Assembly: GCA_947452065.1 (NCBI GenBank)
Contig: CANGBB010000004.1
Coordinates: forward strand, 1-64,000
Source: Gammaproteobacteria bacterium
GTDB lineage: Bacteria; Pseudomonadota; Gammaproteobacteria; Steroidobacterales; Steroidobacteraceae
DNA: 64,000 nt
Direction: 5' to 3'
Positions 25,463 to 33,009 of this stretch are shown here, piece by piece. Under the pieces are notes generated by a model that worked only from the letters and a program-made list of their open reading frames with translations, searched no databases and was not told the DNA's origin. The position numbers and the translations under genes are program-made. Each line of letters starts with the position of its first letter. Position 1 is the first letter of the stretch.

Positions 25463-26211
25463 AACGTCTCGGCGAGACCTATGCCAAAGTCGCGAGCGCG
25501 ACTGCCGCATCCAAGATGGCCGGCGAATTCGCCGCGCACTTCAAGCTGGTCAAGCGTATTGCCGCGCACTTTCGCGGCCGGTTGCCGACCGCTATCGAAC
25601 ATGCAGATCTGGTGCAGGTTGGCATCGTCGGTCTGATGGAAGCCATTGAAGCGTTTGATGAAGAGCGCGGCAGTGATTTCGAGACCTTTGCCAAGCTGCG
25701 CATACGCGGGGCAATGCTCGATGAAATCCGTCGGGCCGGGTGGGCGCCACGCAGCACAGTTAAGATCGCTGTCGAAGCGCGTGCCGCCGCAGCGCGAATC
25801 GCCAACGCAACTGGCGTCACGGCCACCAATCGCCAGATCGCGGATGAGTTGGGCATTGATGTCACTCGCTACGAGCAGCTGCGTGGTCGTAATCAGGGAC
25901 TATCCGGAACCACCACGCTCGAGGATCTGGAATTCGTCAGCGATTCGCCGCTGCCTGATGAAGTAGCGGAGGAGGAGAGCAATCACACTGCTCTCGTCAA
26001 AGGTATCGCGGCGCTTTCCGACCGCGAAAAGCTGGTGCTGGCCATGTATTACGACCGAGAGCTCACGCTGCGCGAAATCGGCGCTGTGCTCGAGGTCAGC
26101 GAGTCGCGCGTCAGTCAGATTCTGACGGCGACGGCTAAGAAACTGCGGGGTTTAATAAACGGTGACAGTGCTCCGGCTCGCAACCCGGGACTGTCAGCAG
26201 GGGAGAGATGA
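25459..26211 (+). CDS. fliA: Flagellar sigma factor FliA (sigma28)
   Basis: Encodes 250 residues. FliA directs late genes such as flagellin and chemotaxis genes. Region 2 (DLVQVGIVGLMEAIEAFDEERGSDFETFAKLRIRGAMLDEIRRAGW in overlapping parts) and region 4 (LSDREKLVLAMYYDRELTLREIGAVLEVSESRVSQI in parts) are present. The segment after RRAGWAPRS is more divergent than usual. A candidate target promoter is at 842-868. It starts in an ATGA overlap with flhG, and the motA start follows 1 bp after its stop codon. Confidence 0.95.
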   Translation: MKRLGETYAKVASATAASKMAGEFAAHFKLVKRIAAHFRGRLPTAIEHADLVQVGIVGLMEAIEAFDEERGSDFETFAKLRIRGAMLDEIRRAGWAPRSTVKIAVEARAAAARIANATGVTATNRQIADELGIDVTRYEQLRGRNQGLSGTTTLEDLEFVSDSPLPDEVAEEESNHTALVKGIAALSDREKLVLAMYYDRELTLREIGAVLEVSESRVSQILTATAKKLRGLINGDSAPARNPGLSAGER

Positions 26212-27075
26212 ATGTTCGTAATTATCGGTCTGGTCGTCCTGTTCGGCTGCGTGTTTGGTTTGTACGTGCATCACCACGGCCCAATGGAACCGATCATTGA
26301 AGCTGCCCCCACCGAAATGGGCATCATCCTCGGCGCCGGCATAGGCGCAATGATTATTGGTAACAGCATTACCGTGCTTAAGGGTGTAGGCGGCGGCATT
26401 GGCAAATGCATGAAAGGCGCTGCCTACCACAAGCAGGATTACCAGGACACGATCACGCTGATCGTCAAGCTCTTCAAGCTGTTCAAGGCTGAGGGTGCGG
26501 TGGCCCTGGAGCCGCATATTGAAAACCCGGAAGCGAGTGCTGTCTTCGGCGAATATCCCAAGCTCCTCAAGGATCATGCCTTGGTCGCTATGATTTGCGA
26601 CACGATCCGGCTGCTCGTCACATCCAACCAACCGCCGAGTCCCGATGCGGTGGAAGATGCGCTCAACGTCGGGATCAAGACTCATCATCACGGCGCCCTG
26701 AAGCCAGCCGAGGCACTTGCTGCGCTGGAAGGCGCGCTGCCGGCACTGGGAATCGTGGCGTGCGTGCTGGGCGTGGTGAAGACCATGGCCGCGATCGACC
26801 AGCCGCCACCGGTGCTTGGCGGACTGATCGGAAGCGCGCTCGTCGGTACCTTCCTCGGCGTGTTCATGGCCTACGGAATCGTTGGACCGCTCGCTGGTCG
26901 ACTGAAGCAGGTTATCGATGAGGAAGCCCAGATCTATCAGGTGGCCAAGTTCACCCTGATCGGGCATCTCAAAGGAATGCCTGTGCCGCTGATCATCGAA
27001 TCCGCACGCGCTGCGATCGATCATCACTCTCAGCCAACTTTTGCGGAAGTATTCGATGGCCTCCGCGGCAAGTGA
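26212..27075 (+). CDS. motA: Flagellar stator protein MotA
   Basis: Encodes 287 residues with GGGGAGAG just before the ATG. MotA forms the pentameric ion-channel part of the stator around MotB. Four membrane helices are seen, with the cytoplasmic loop between the second and third, and the LEGALPALGIVACVLGVVKTM and GGLIGSALVGTFLGVFMAYG motifs, which contain the Pro residues important for torque. It overlaps motB by 20 bp. Confidence 0.96.
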   Translation: MFVIIGLVVLFGCVFGLYVHHHGPMEPIIEAAPTEMGIILGAGIGAMIIGNSITVLKGVGGGIGKCMKGAAYHKQDYQDTITLIVKLFKLFKAEGAVALEPHIENPEASAVFGEYPKLLKDHALVAMICDTIRLLVTSNQPPSPDAVEDALNVGIKTHHHGALKPAEALAALEGALPALGIVACVLGVVKTMAAIDQPPPVLGGLIGSALVGTFLGVFMAYGIVGPLAGRLKQVIDEEAQIYQVAKFTLIGHLKGMPVPLIIESARAAIDHHSQPTFAEVFDGLRGK

Positions 27076-28069
27076 TCAGGCCGCTGGCGCGGCCGAGGCG
27101 GTAGCAGAGGCGGCGCCGGAGTCAGGCGCGCCCGCTGCGCCGGCTGCCAGCCCACCTGAACAGGGGAATGAGGCCCCGGCTCCGCTGCAGCCGATCATCA
27201 TCAAGAAGATCATTGATGAGGGTCACGGCGGAGCACATGGTGGCGCCTGGAAGATCGCTCTTGCGGACATGATGACCGCAATGATGGCGTTCTTTCTGCT
27301 GATGTGGCTGCTCGGTGCCACCAATGCAGATCAGCGCAAAAGCATCGCCGAATATTTTCAGCCGACCAATCGCCCCAAAGTGGACAAGTCAGGCGGATCG
27401 ACAGGATTTTTCGGTGGCATGTCGCTGATCGATCCGAAGTCGCTCCCCCTAACGTTGACGCAGACGGGAATCGCGCAGCTGACCGCGGCGGGTACTGAAG
27501 AAGTGCAGTCCACCCATGAGGATCAGGCGCTGCCCCAGGGGCTCAGTCAGGAAGAGCGCAAAAAGATCGCTGCGGAGCAGGACGAAAAATCATTTGAGAG
27601 CCTGCAGGACAAGCTTGAGAAGCAGATTGGCGCTGACCAGAAAACGTCTGACCTGCTGTCCGTGGTCAAGTTTGTGAAGGAAAAAGAAGGCCTGCGGATC
27701 GATATCCTGGACGATGCGGGATTCTCGATGTTCGCCTCTGGTACCAACGAACTCTCTGCAGAAGCGAAGGCGCTAATTCAGAAAGTCGGCGATAGCCTCA
27801 AGAAGGTTCCGAATGAAATCGCTGTTCGTGGGCACACGGATAGCCTGCAGTTCAAGAACTCAACCAACAATAACTGGAGTCTCTCCGCCAATCGTGCGGA
27901 TATGACGCGACAGTTCCTCACTTCAATCGGTGTCGACAATTCCCGCTTCTCCCGCATTGAGGGTGTTGCGGATTCGCAGCCGGTCAATGCTCTGAATCCG
28001 GCGGATCCGAAAAATCGTCGCATCAGTATCACGGTTCTCTATCGCAATGGTGAGAGGCCAACCAAGTGA
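27056..28069 (+). CDS. motB: Flagellar stator protein MotB
   Basis: Encodes 337 residues from ATG 27056 (GGAAG 7 bp upstream). MotB carries the ion-binding Asp of the stator, here D71 in WKIALADMMTAMMAFFLLMWL. The C-terminal OmpA-like domain binds peptidoglycan (IAVRGHTDSLQF; NWSLSANRADMTRQFL). An Ala/Pro/Glu-rich cytoplasmic extension of about 45 residues before IIIKKI is longer than in E. coli. The plug and linker region is Gln/Glu-rich. The ion used is not settled by the sequence; proton use is likely. Confidence 0.95.
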   Translation: MASAASDQAAGAAEAVAEAAPESGAPAAPAASPPEQGNEAPAPLQPIIIKKIIDEGHGGAHGGAWKIALADMMTAMMAFFLLMWLLGATNADQRKSIAEYFQPTNRPKVDKSGGSTGFFGGMSLIDPKSLPLTLTQTGIAQLTAAGTEEVQSTHEDQALPQGLSQEERKKIAAEQDEKSFESLQDKLEKQIGADQKTSDLLSVVKFVKEKEGLRIDILDDAGFSMFASGTNELSAEAKALIQKVGDSLKKVPNEIAVRGHTDSLQFKNSTNNNWSLSANRADMTRQFLTSIGVDNSRFSRIEGVADSQPVNALNPADPKNRRISITVLYRNGERPTK

Positions 28070-28602
28070 TGCATAGGCCGGCCAGCAACTTTCTGATCGC
28101 AGCATTTGCTGTATTGGCACTGTCGCTGCCCTCCTTGTCGCTGGCGAACTTTCTGAGTGGGTTTGATGACTTCCGCGCCGGCAACTATTGCGCGGCCAGA
28201 GACGCGTGGGTAGAGAGTGAAAAGTCCGGCGACTCCTCATCAGCCTTTGGGCTTGCTGAGCTCTATGCGCGCGGCTTATGCGTCAAGCAGAACGACCGAC
28301 TGGCGACGCGGTGGTATCTGACCGCCGCGCTGCGTGGGAATTCCCGTGCCCGGGCTGAAGTGGGCATGCGCTATGCCTACGGCAAGGGCGTCGAGGTCAG
28401 TGCCTTCAAGGCCTACGTGTGGATCTCGGCTGGGAAGCTCAGTGCGTCGGGCTGGGACACCAACTTCATCGCCAACGCTGATACGAATTGCCAGATGCTG
28501 GAAAAGATGTTGACGCCTGCGGAACGCAAGCGAGCCGCCGAAATTCTGGCTGGCTTTGCGAGGACGTGGCAGCTGCCTCGTGAATTCAACTCGCTCGAGT
28601 GA
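28069..28602 (+). CDS. Secreted Sel1-repeat protein
   Basis: Encodes 177 residues from ATG 28069, overlapping the motB stop by one base. A signal peptide (about 1-25) is followed by two or three Sel1-like repeats (ARDAWVESEKSGDSSSAFGLAELYARG; ATRWYLTAALRGNSRARAEVGMRYAYGKG). Such repeats are protein-binding helical solenoids. In Vibrio, Sel1-like MotX is a T-ring component that stabilises stators. The position right behind motAB makes a MotX-like role attractive, but this is inference. Confidence 0.75.
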   Translation: MHRPASNFLIAAFAVLALSLPSLSLANFLSGFDDFRAGNYCAARDAWVESEKSGDSSSAFGLAELYARGLCVKQNDRLATRWYLTAALRGNSRARAEVGMRYAYGKGVEVSAFKAYVWISAGKLSASGWDTNFIANADTNCQMLEKMLTPAERKRAAEILAGFARTWQLPREFNSLE

Positions 28603-28611
28603 GCGATGCCA

Positions 28612-29580
28612 TTAGCCGCCTGCGTCGCTGAAACGCACTACGATCTGCGTGCAGACAGGATCAGCGCCGTCCGGCGTTCCGCTGACCTGCCAGCGTGCTT
28701 CGCGGGCCCAGGCCAGTGCCGTCTCATTGGCTTCCGACTCCGGCGCTGGATCGGAGAGTTCGAACGATCTCTGTCCGTCGACCCCGTGTCCGCAAACCTT
28801 CACCCCCACAGTTGCATCGCCCACCTTTTGGCGCTGCTCCGCGCTGAGCATTGCGCTGGGAGTGCGTGATGCCGAATACAGCACAAGACGCGCTGCAGCC
28901 AGTGTGGGCGGCTGGGGTGGCTCACTATTGTGCGCAGCCGGTGCCACGGGCTTGGCGGCATTTGATCCTTCGTGAGTGGGTGTTGCAGCAGGCGCTTCGT
29001 GATGAGCCTGCTGAGTGGGGTGTTCAGTCGCACTTTGGGGTGTCCCGACCGGCTCTGGCATGGCCGAGGAGTGATGGTGCTGAATCCTCCAGCCACCATC
29101 GCGATATGTGTATGCAAAAGAGTAGCGGGCATGCACCAACGAAATATTTCCCGCTGGGTCCAGCACCGAGAAGTCATACAGCCCCATGTCGAGTGCGAGA
29201 TTGCATGCATGGTAAATGGTGCGGCTCAGAATCACTCCGCGGGGAAACTTCTGCAGGAAGTGGACGAAATAGTCCTCAATGGCAGCTGAGCTGGTGCGTG
29301 GAATATTGGAAACCGTGGGTAGCAGAACAGCATCCTGCCAATAGAGTCCGGCCACCTGCTTTGGATCCAGTGAAGCAAGGGCTAGGTTCCACTTGCTGAA
29401 CAGCCCCGCAACCTCAGAATCTGTCAGCCGCGCGCAGTTCGCCGCTGAAGCGCTGTCGGCTGCTTTGGACGGCGCTGCATTCGGGTGGGTAGCCGCCGAC
29501 ACAGGGCTGACCATAGCCGGCGCCGTTGAGAGCAGCAGAATGATCGCGGTGGCGAATAAGTCACGACGTCCATTTTTCAT
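28612..29580 (-). CDS. Secreted protein, NTF2/SgcJ-like domain plus TonB-C-like domain
   Basis: Encodes 322 residues with a signal peptide (about 1-29). Residues about 50-175 form an NTF2-like domain of the SgcJ/EcaC or CaMKII-association type: DSEVAGLFSKWNLALASLDPKQVAGLYWQDAVLLP and the closing GGWRIQHHHSSAMPEP. A His/Pro/Ala-rich linker follows. The last 90 residues (GDATVGVKVCGHGVDGQRSFELSDPAPE; ALAWAREARWQVSGTPDG) resemble a TonB C-terminal domain with two extra Cys. The combination is unfamiliar. It converges on the Sel1 gene and is divergent from the next gene. Confidence 0.65.
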   Translation of the reverse strand: MKNGRRDLFATAIILLLSTAPAMVSPVSAATHPNAAPSKAADSASAANCARLTDSEVAGLFSKWNLALASLDPKQVAGLYWQDAVLLPTVSNIPRTSSAAIEDYFVHFLQKFPRGVILSRTIYHACNLALDMGLYDFSVLDPAGNISLVHARYSFAYTYRDGGWRIQHHHSSAMPEPVGTPQSATEHPTQQAHHEAPAATPTHEGSNAAKPVAPAAHNSEPPQPPTLAAARLVLYSASRTPSAMLSAEQRQKVGDATVGVKVCGHGVDGQRSFELSDPAPESEANETALAWAREARWQVSGTPDGADPVCTQIVVRFSDAGG

Positions 29581-29619
29581 ACTGCAAAGTCCTCAACGCC
29601 TGGTGATCTCGTCAGCCTC

Positions 29620-30342
29620 ATGACCACGCCTAACCCTAACCAGCCCGAAGACCCAACGCCAGCCTACTTCCGCGAGACTGGAGGACTGCGCTGGCATGCG
29701 CGCGCCCTGATGCATTGGCGCCTTCATGAACCCTTTCGGCGCGAGGTGCATGAGTTCCTAGGACAGTGGCAGCCGCGCACGGCCGACGTGGTGCTTGTCG
29801 GCCCGAGCGCGGGGTGGTCCCTGCCAAGTACGTTCCTGTCCCGCTTTAGTCGGCTTACATTCATTGAACTGGATAGGGCCGCGCCACTTTTTTTTCGCCT
29901 CCGACATGGCCGGGCCCTGCGTGCTGCTAAATGCTCCACGCGCTGGATTCTTGGGGACTTTACGACTCACCTGAAGACCGTGATCGAAGCGCAGCCTGGC
30001 TGCGCAGTTCTATTCTGTAATGTATTAGGTCAACTTGGGCTGGAGCGCGCGGACTATGAGAGCCAGCTTGCAGCATTGCCTCAGTCTCTAAGCGGACATC
30101 CATGGGCCAGCTTTCATGATCGCTTTTCAGCCGTCATTGACCAAAGCCGGATGCAAGCACTGAGCGCATTCTCGACCGATCAGCCTCTGGACGCACGAGC
30201 TTTACAGAATCTTGGTCTAACTGGTCAGTGGACTGATCACGGCACGGGTCAGCTGTTGATGCCAGGCGTTACGCGGCGATATATTCCATGGCAAATAACA
30301 TCAAGACGCTTCCACTGGGTTGAAGCCGGCTCAGTCGGCTAG
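29620..30342 (+). CDS. Orphan Rossmann-like (methyltransferase-like) protein
   Basis: Encodes 240 residues, cytoplasmic. Residues 56-80 (VVLVGPSAGWSLPSTFLSRFSRLTFIE, then LD) look like the glycine loop and acidic end of strand 2 of a class I SAM-dependent methyltransferase, followed by a possible motif at WILGDFTTHL and AVLFCNVLGQLG. No specific family is recognised and the catalytic motif is not identifiable. Distribution of Arg/Trp/His residues suggests a soluble enzyme or nucleic-acid-related role, but nothing firmer can be said. There is no strong ribosome site. Confidence 0.55.
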   Translation: MTTPNPNQPEDPTPAYFRETGGLRWHARALMHWRLHEPFRREVHEFLGQWQPRTADVVLVGPSAGWSLPSTFLSRFSRLTFIELDRAAPLFFRLRHGRALRAAKCSTRWILGDFTTHLKTVIEAQPGCAVLFCNVLGQLGLERADYESQLAALPQSLSGHPWASFHDRFSAVIDQSRMQALSAFSTDQPLDARALQNLGLTGQWTDHGTGQLLMPGVTRRYIPWQITSRRFHWVEAGSVG

Positions 30343-30405
30343 TAGCACTGCAGGAGCAGGGTGATGCTATCTGCAGCCGGATATGCCCAATACAGGATTA
30401 ATGCG

Positions 30406-30864
30406 ATGACTGCTGATTCCAAGGCTTTGTTAAAAGCGCCAGCCGGCATGCTCCTTATGGCGGTCCTGTTGGCAGGGTGTGGTTCAAAGGCCAGCTGCGA
30501 TAACCCAACGGCGACTGACCGAATGATTGAACTGGCGCGACAGGGCGTAGTCACCGATCTCGCTGACCAGTGCGCCACCAAGTTGTTCAATAAAATTCCG
30601 GCTGCATCGAGCGCCTGTTCCGCCACAGCGGAAAGTGGCGCCCAAAAATGTCAGACCGCTTGTAAGGTTTGGGCAGGGCAGGCTGTCAGTTCAAAAGTAC
30701 TCGAGGTCAAGACGGCATTCTCCGATGACACTATCGCCACAGTCCGATGTGTCGCATCGGTGCGCTTTGATGTCGCATTCGAAGGTGGACAAAAGGTCAC
30801 AACCGATATCGCCTACCTAGTTGCAAAGCAGAATGGCAAGCTGATGGTCGCGCTCAGTCAATGA
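30406..30864 (+). CDS. Small lipoprotein, unknown
   Basis: Encodes 152 residues from ATG 30406 (AGGA 9 bp upstream); ATG 30364 after an AGGAG is an alternative that would give an overlong signal peptide. Lipobox LAGC with Cys 25 is followed by Gly-Ser-Lys, which suggests outer-membrane sorting. The mature part has several Cys (CDNP, DQCATK, SACSAT, KCQTACKVW) that could form disulfides, and a beta-rich C-terminus. It overlaps the next lipoprotein gene by 4 bp. Confidence 0.6.
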   Translation: MTADSKALLKAPAGMLLMAVLLAGCGSKASCDNPTATDRMIELARQGVVTDLADQCATKLFNKIPAASSACSATAESGAQKCQTACKVWAGQAVSSKVLEVKTAFSDDTIATVRCVASVRFDVAFEGGQKVTTDIAYLVAKQNGKLMVALSQ

Positions 30865-31316
30865 CCACGTGGCGCTCATTCAGACTGCCGATTTACACGT
30901 GGCCGTTGCTTGCAGCGGCCGCGGCCTGTGGATGCAGCGCAGCTAGTAACGAATCGACGCCACCTGCTCAGGCGACTGTTGCCAAGGATGTGATTGATCT
31001 TGGCGCCACCCGTCTCGAAGCTCTTATTGTCTGCTACAAAGTCGTCATCCTGACCCAGCAGCGCTACTCCGGATCCGGTGTCCAGCATGATGGAATCGCC
31101 GGAGCGCTGGCTAAACCCAGGCGCAGTATTGAGGATCGCCTGATTGGTGACCTCACTGAAGGGCGACAAAAAGCTCGCGTTGCATCGCAAGTCGAAGAAA
31201 GACTTCAGTCATTGATAGAGAGCAAGCCCTATACCGTTAATGAGCTGTTACTCAACACGGCACAGAAGTGCTCGGACCTGGAGCAGCGCAACGGCTGGGC
31301 GGAGTTGTCCAAGTGA
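30861..31316 (+). CDS. Small lipoprotein, unknown (second of pair)
   Basis: Encodes 151 residues. A signal peptide ends at CGC-type lipobox (AAACGC, about residue 23-25). The mature part is Ser/Thr-rich and then helical, with a Cys near KCSDLEQ. No family recognised. ATGA overlap with the preceding lipoprotein indicates coupled expression. The pair lies 100 bp ahead of the two-sensor channel gene in the same direction, so co-transcription is possible. Confidence 0.58.
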   Translation: MTTWRSFRLPIYTWPLLAAAAACGCSAASNESTPPAQATVAKDVIDLGATRLEALIVCYKVVILTQQRYSGSGVQHDGIAGALAKPRRSIEDRLIGDLTEGRQKARVASQVEERLQSLIESKPYTVNELLLNTAQKCSDLEQRNGWAELSK

Positions 31317-31416
31317 AGAATCAGTTCCGTAAACACTGCGGCTCCGAATTGGAAAGCGCCGCCGGCCCAAATGATTTGTCTCAAATAGCCAAACGATCAA
31401 GCAAAGGAAGTGCCGC

Positions 31417-32934
31417 ATGTTCCTAGCCTCAGCCCGCGCCTGGGTATTCAATAGCCTTTTCAATGTTGAAAAGCGCAGCGGGCCCGCCAGGCGGCTCGAT
31501 ACCTTCATCACCTGGTTGATCGTCGCCAATCTCTTGGCGCTGGTTTTTGAGCACATTCCCGCGGTGTATTCAGTACATGCGGAGTATTTTCATCTATTCG
31601 ATCGGCTCTCCATTTATTTCTTCACCCTCGAGTATGTTCTCCGGCTTTTCGCGGCGGGCGGTGACCCGAGGTTCCAGGGTCGGCATTTCCCAGCATTACG
31701 CTTCTCTCTGACCGCGTTTGCGCTGATCGACATACTTGTCATCGCTCCCTATTGGTTGCATCTGGTGGGAGTCATTGATCTGGATCTCAGAGCACTGCGA
31801 GCTCTGCGTCTGCTGCGTCTATTGAAGTTAATGCGCGACTTCGTGCCAGCACTGGCTGAGTTTCGTCGAGTCAATAAGGGCCGAACAATCCGTCAGAAGG
31901 TTGATGCGCTCATCAACGAAACGCCGACATCAGGACGTCTGCATCGGCAAATCGACTGGATTTTCATGTTCTTCATCATCTCGAGCGTCTTGGCAGTATT
32001 CCTCGAGACCATACCTGCAGTACATGATCCGCTGAAAATCGAGTTCCGCTGGTTTGACACGGTTTCGATCACGATATTCACATTCGAATACCTGCTGCGT
32101 CTTTATGCAGCGCCAGAAACCATGCGGAAAAGCTCTGCGTTCGGTGCCCGACTGGGCTTCATTAAGAAGCCCAGTAGCATCGTGGACCTGCTGGCCATTC
32201 TGCCGTACTACCTGCAGTTCCTCGTGGTGGCTGATCTGAGATTCATCCGTATCCTGCGGGCTCTCCGGATCCTGAAGCTATCGCGATACAACACTGCGTT
32301 GACCACCTTTGGTCAGGTGCTCAGGCGCGAGCACCGTGCATTTTTTGCGGCCATGTTCATCACTGCGTTGATCACGGTCATTTCGGCGGCTGTCGTCTAT
32401 GAGCTCGAACATCCCGTGCAGCCCGACAAATTCGACACCATGCCGCGCGCACTGTATTGGGCTGTCATCACGCTGGCGAGTGTCGGGTACGGAGATCTTT
32501 CGCCAGTAACGCCGATCGGCCAGTCATTCACAATGATTCTGGCCATTCTCGGTATCGGCATCGTGGCACTCCCAGCCGGTATTCTGGGATCTGCGTTCTC
32601 CGACCAGCTTCAGCAGCAGCGAGAGCAGATGCTAAAAGAAGTTGAGGAAGCGTTTTCTGATGGCGTGCTTTCCGAAGATGAGACGCGTTATCTTGAAGAA
32701 GAGCGCATTCGCCTCCACCTGACTGAAGAGCAGTTGCAAGGTATGAAGGAGCGTGCCATGGCGCGTTTTTCAGCCGAAGCTACGCTGCCTCAACGGATCC
32801 TCAAGGCTTCCGATGAAATCATCCGGCTGCGAGAAGAGTTGCACGCGCTGCCGATTGATGCGGCAATCGTCGAAATCGACAAGCTCAATCTTCCGGGCGC
32901 CGAGAAGGCGGCCCTGCGCGTGCTGTTGAAATAG
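31417..32934 (+). CDS. Voltage-gated K+-channel-like protein with two voltage-sensor domains and one pore
   Basis: Encodes 505 residues with AAAGGAAG before the ATG. Membrane segments group as S1-S4 (28-140), S1-S4 again (178-290) and one S5-P-S6 (308-392). Both S4 helices carry basic residues every third position: R125, R128, R131, R134, K137, R140 and R275, R278, R281, R284, K287, R290. Both S2 helices have the FT(L/F)EY acidic site (E72, E224) and both S3 an Asp (D105, D257). The filter is ASVGYGD (354-360), so K+ selectivity is likely. A charged helical C-terminus has a DGVLSEDE segment like TerB-type helical domains. Tetrameric assembly would bring eight sensors to one pore. Confidence 0.88.
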   Translation: MFLASARAWVFNSLFNVEKRSGPARRLDTFITWLIVANLLALVFEHIPAVYSVHAEYFHLFDRLSIYFFTLEYVLRLFAAGGDPRFQGRHFPALRFSLTAFALIDILVIAPYWLHLVGVIDLDLRALRALRLLRLLKLMRDFVPALAEFRRVNKGRTIRQKVDALINETPTSGRLHRQIDWIFMFFIISSVLAVFLETIPAVHDPLKIEFRWFDTVSITIFTFEYLLRLYAAPETMRKSSAFGARLGFIKKPSSIVDLLAILPYYLQFLVVADLRFIRILRALRILKLSRYNTALTTFGQVLRREHRAFFAAMFITALITVISAAVVYELEHPVQPDKFDTMPRALYWAVITLASVGYGDLSPVTPIGQSFTMILAILGIGIVALPAGILGSAFSDQLQQQREQMLKEVEEAFSDGVLSEDETRYLEEERIRLHLTEEQLQGMKERAMARFSAEATLPQRILKASDEIIRLREELHALPIDAAIVEIDKLNLPGAEKAALRVLLK

Positions 32935-32962
32935 TCCGAAGGAAGTGTGTTTTATAAGAGGC

Positions 32963-32994
32963 TGGCGCCGGGTTCTGTCATGAGCCCGGCGCCA
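32963..32994. terminator. Bidirectional hairpin between convergent genes
   Basis: A perfect 10-bp inverted repeat (TGGCGCCGGG / CCCGGCGCCA, 12-nt loop) lies 28 bp after the channel gene and 15 bp after the phosphatase gene on the other strand. No long U-tract is visible, but its position suits termination of both. Confidence 0.6.
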
Positions 32995-33009
32995 CCGTCC
33001 TAAAGTTCA

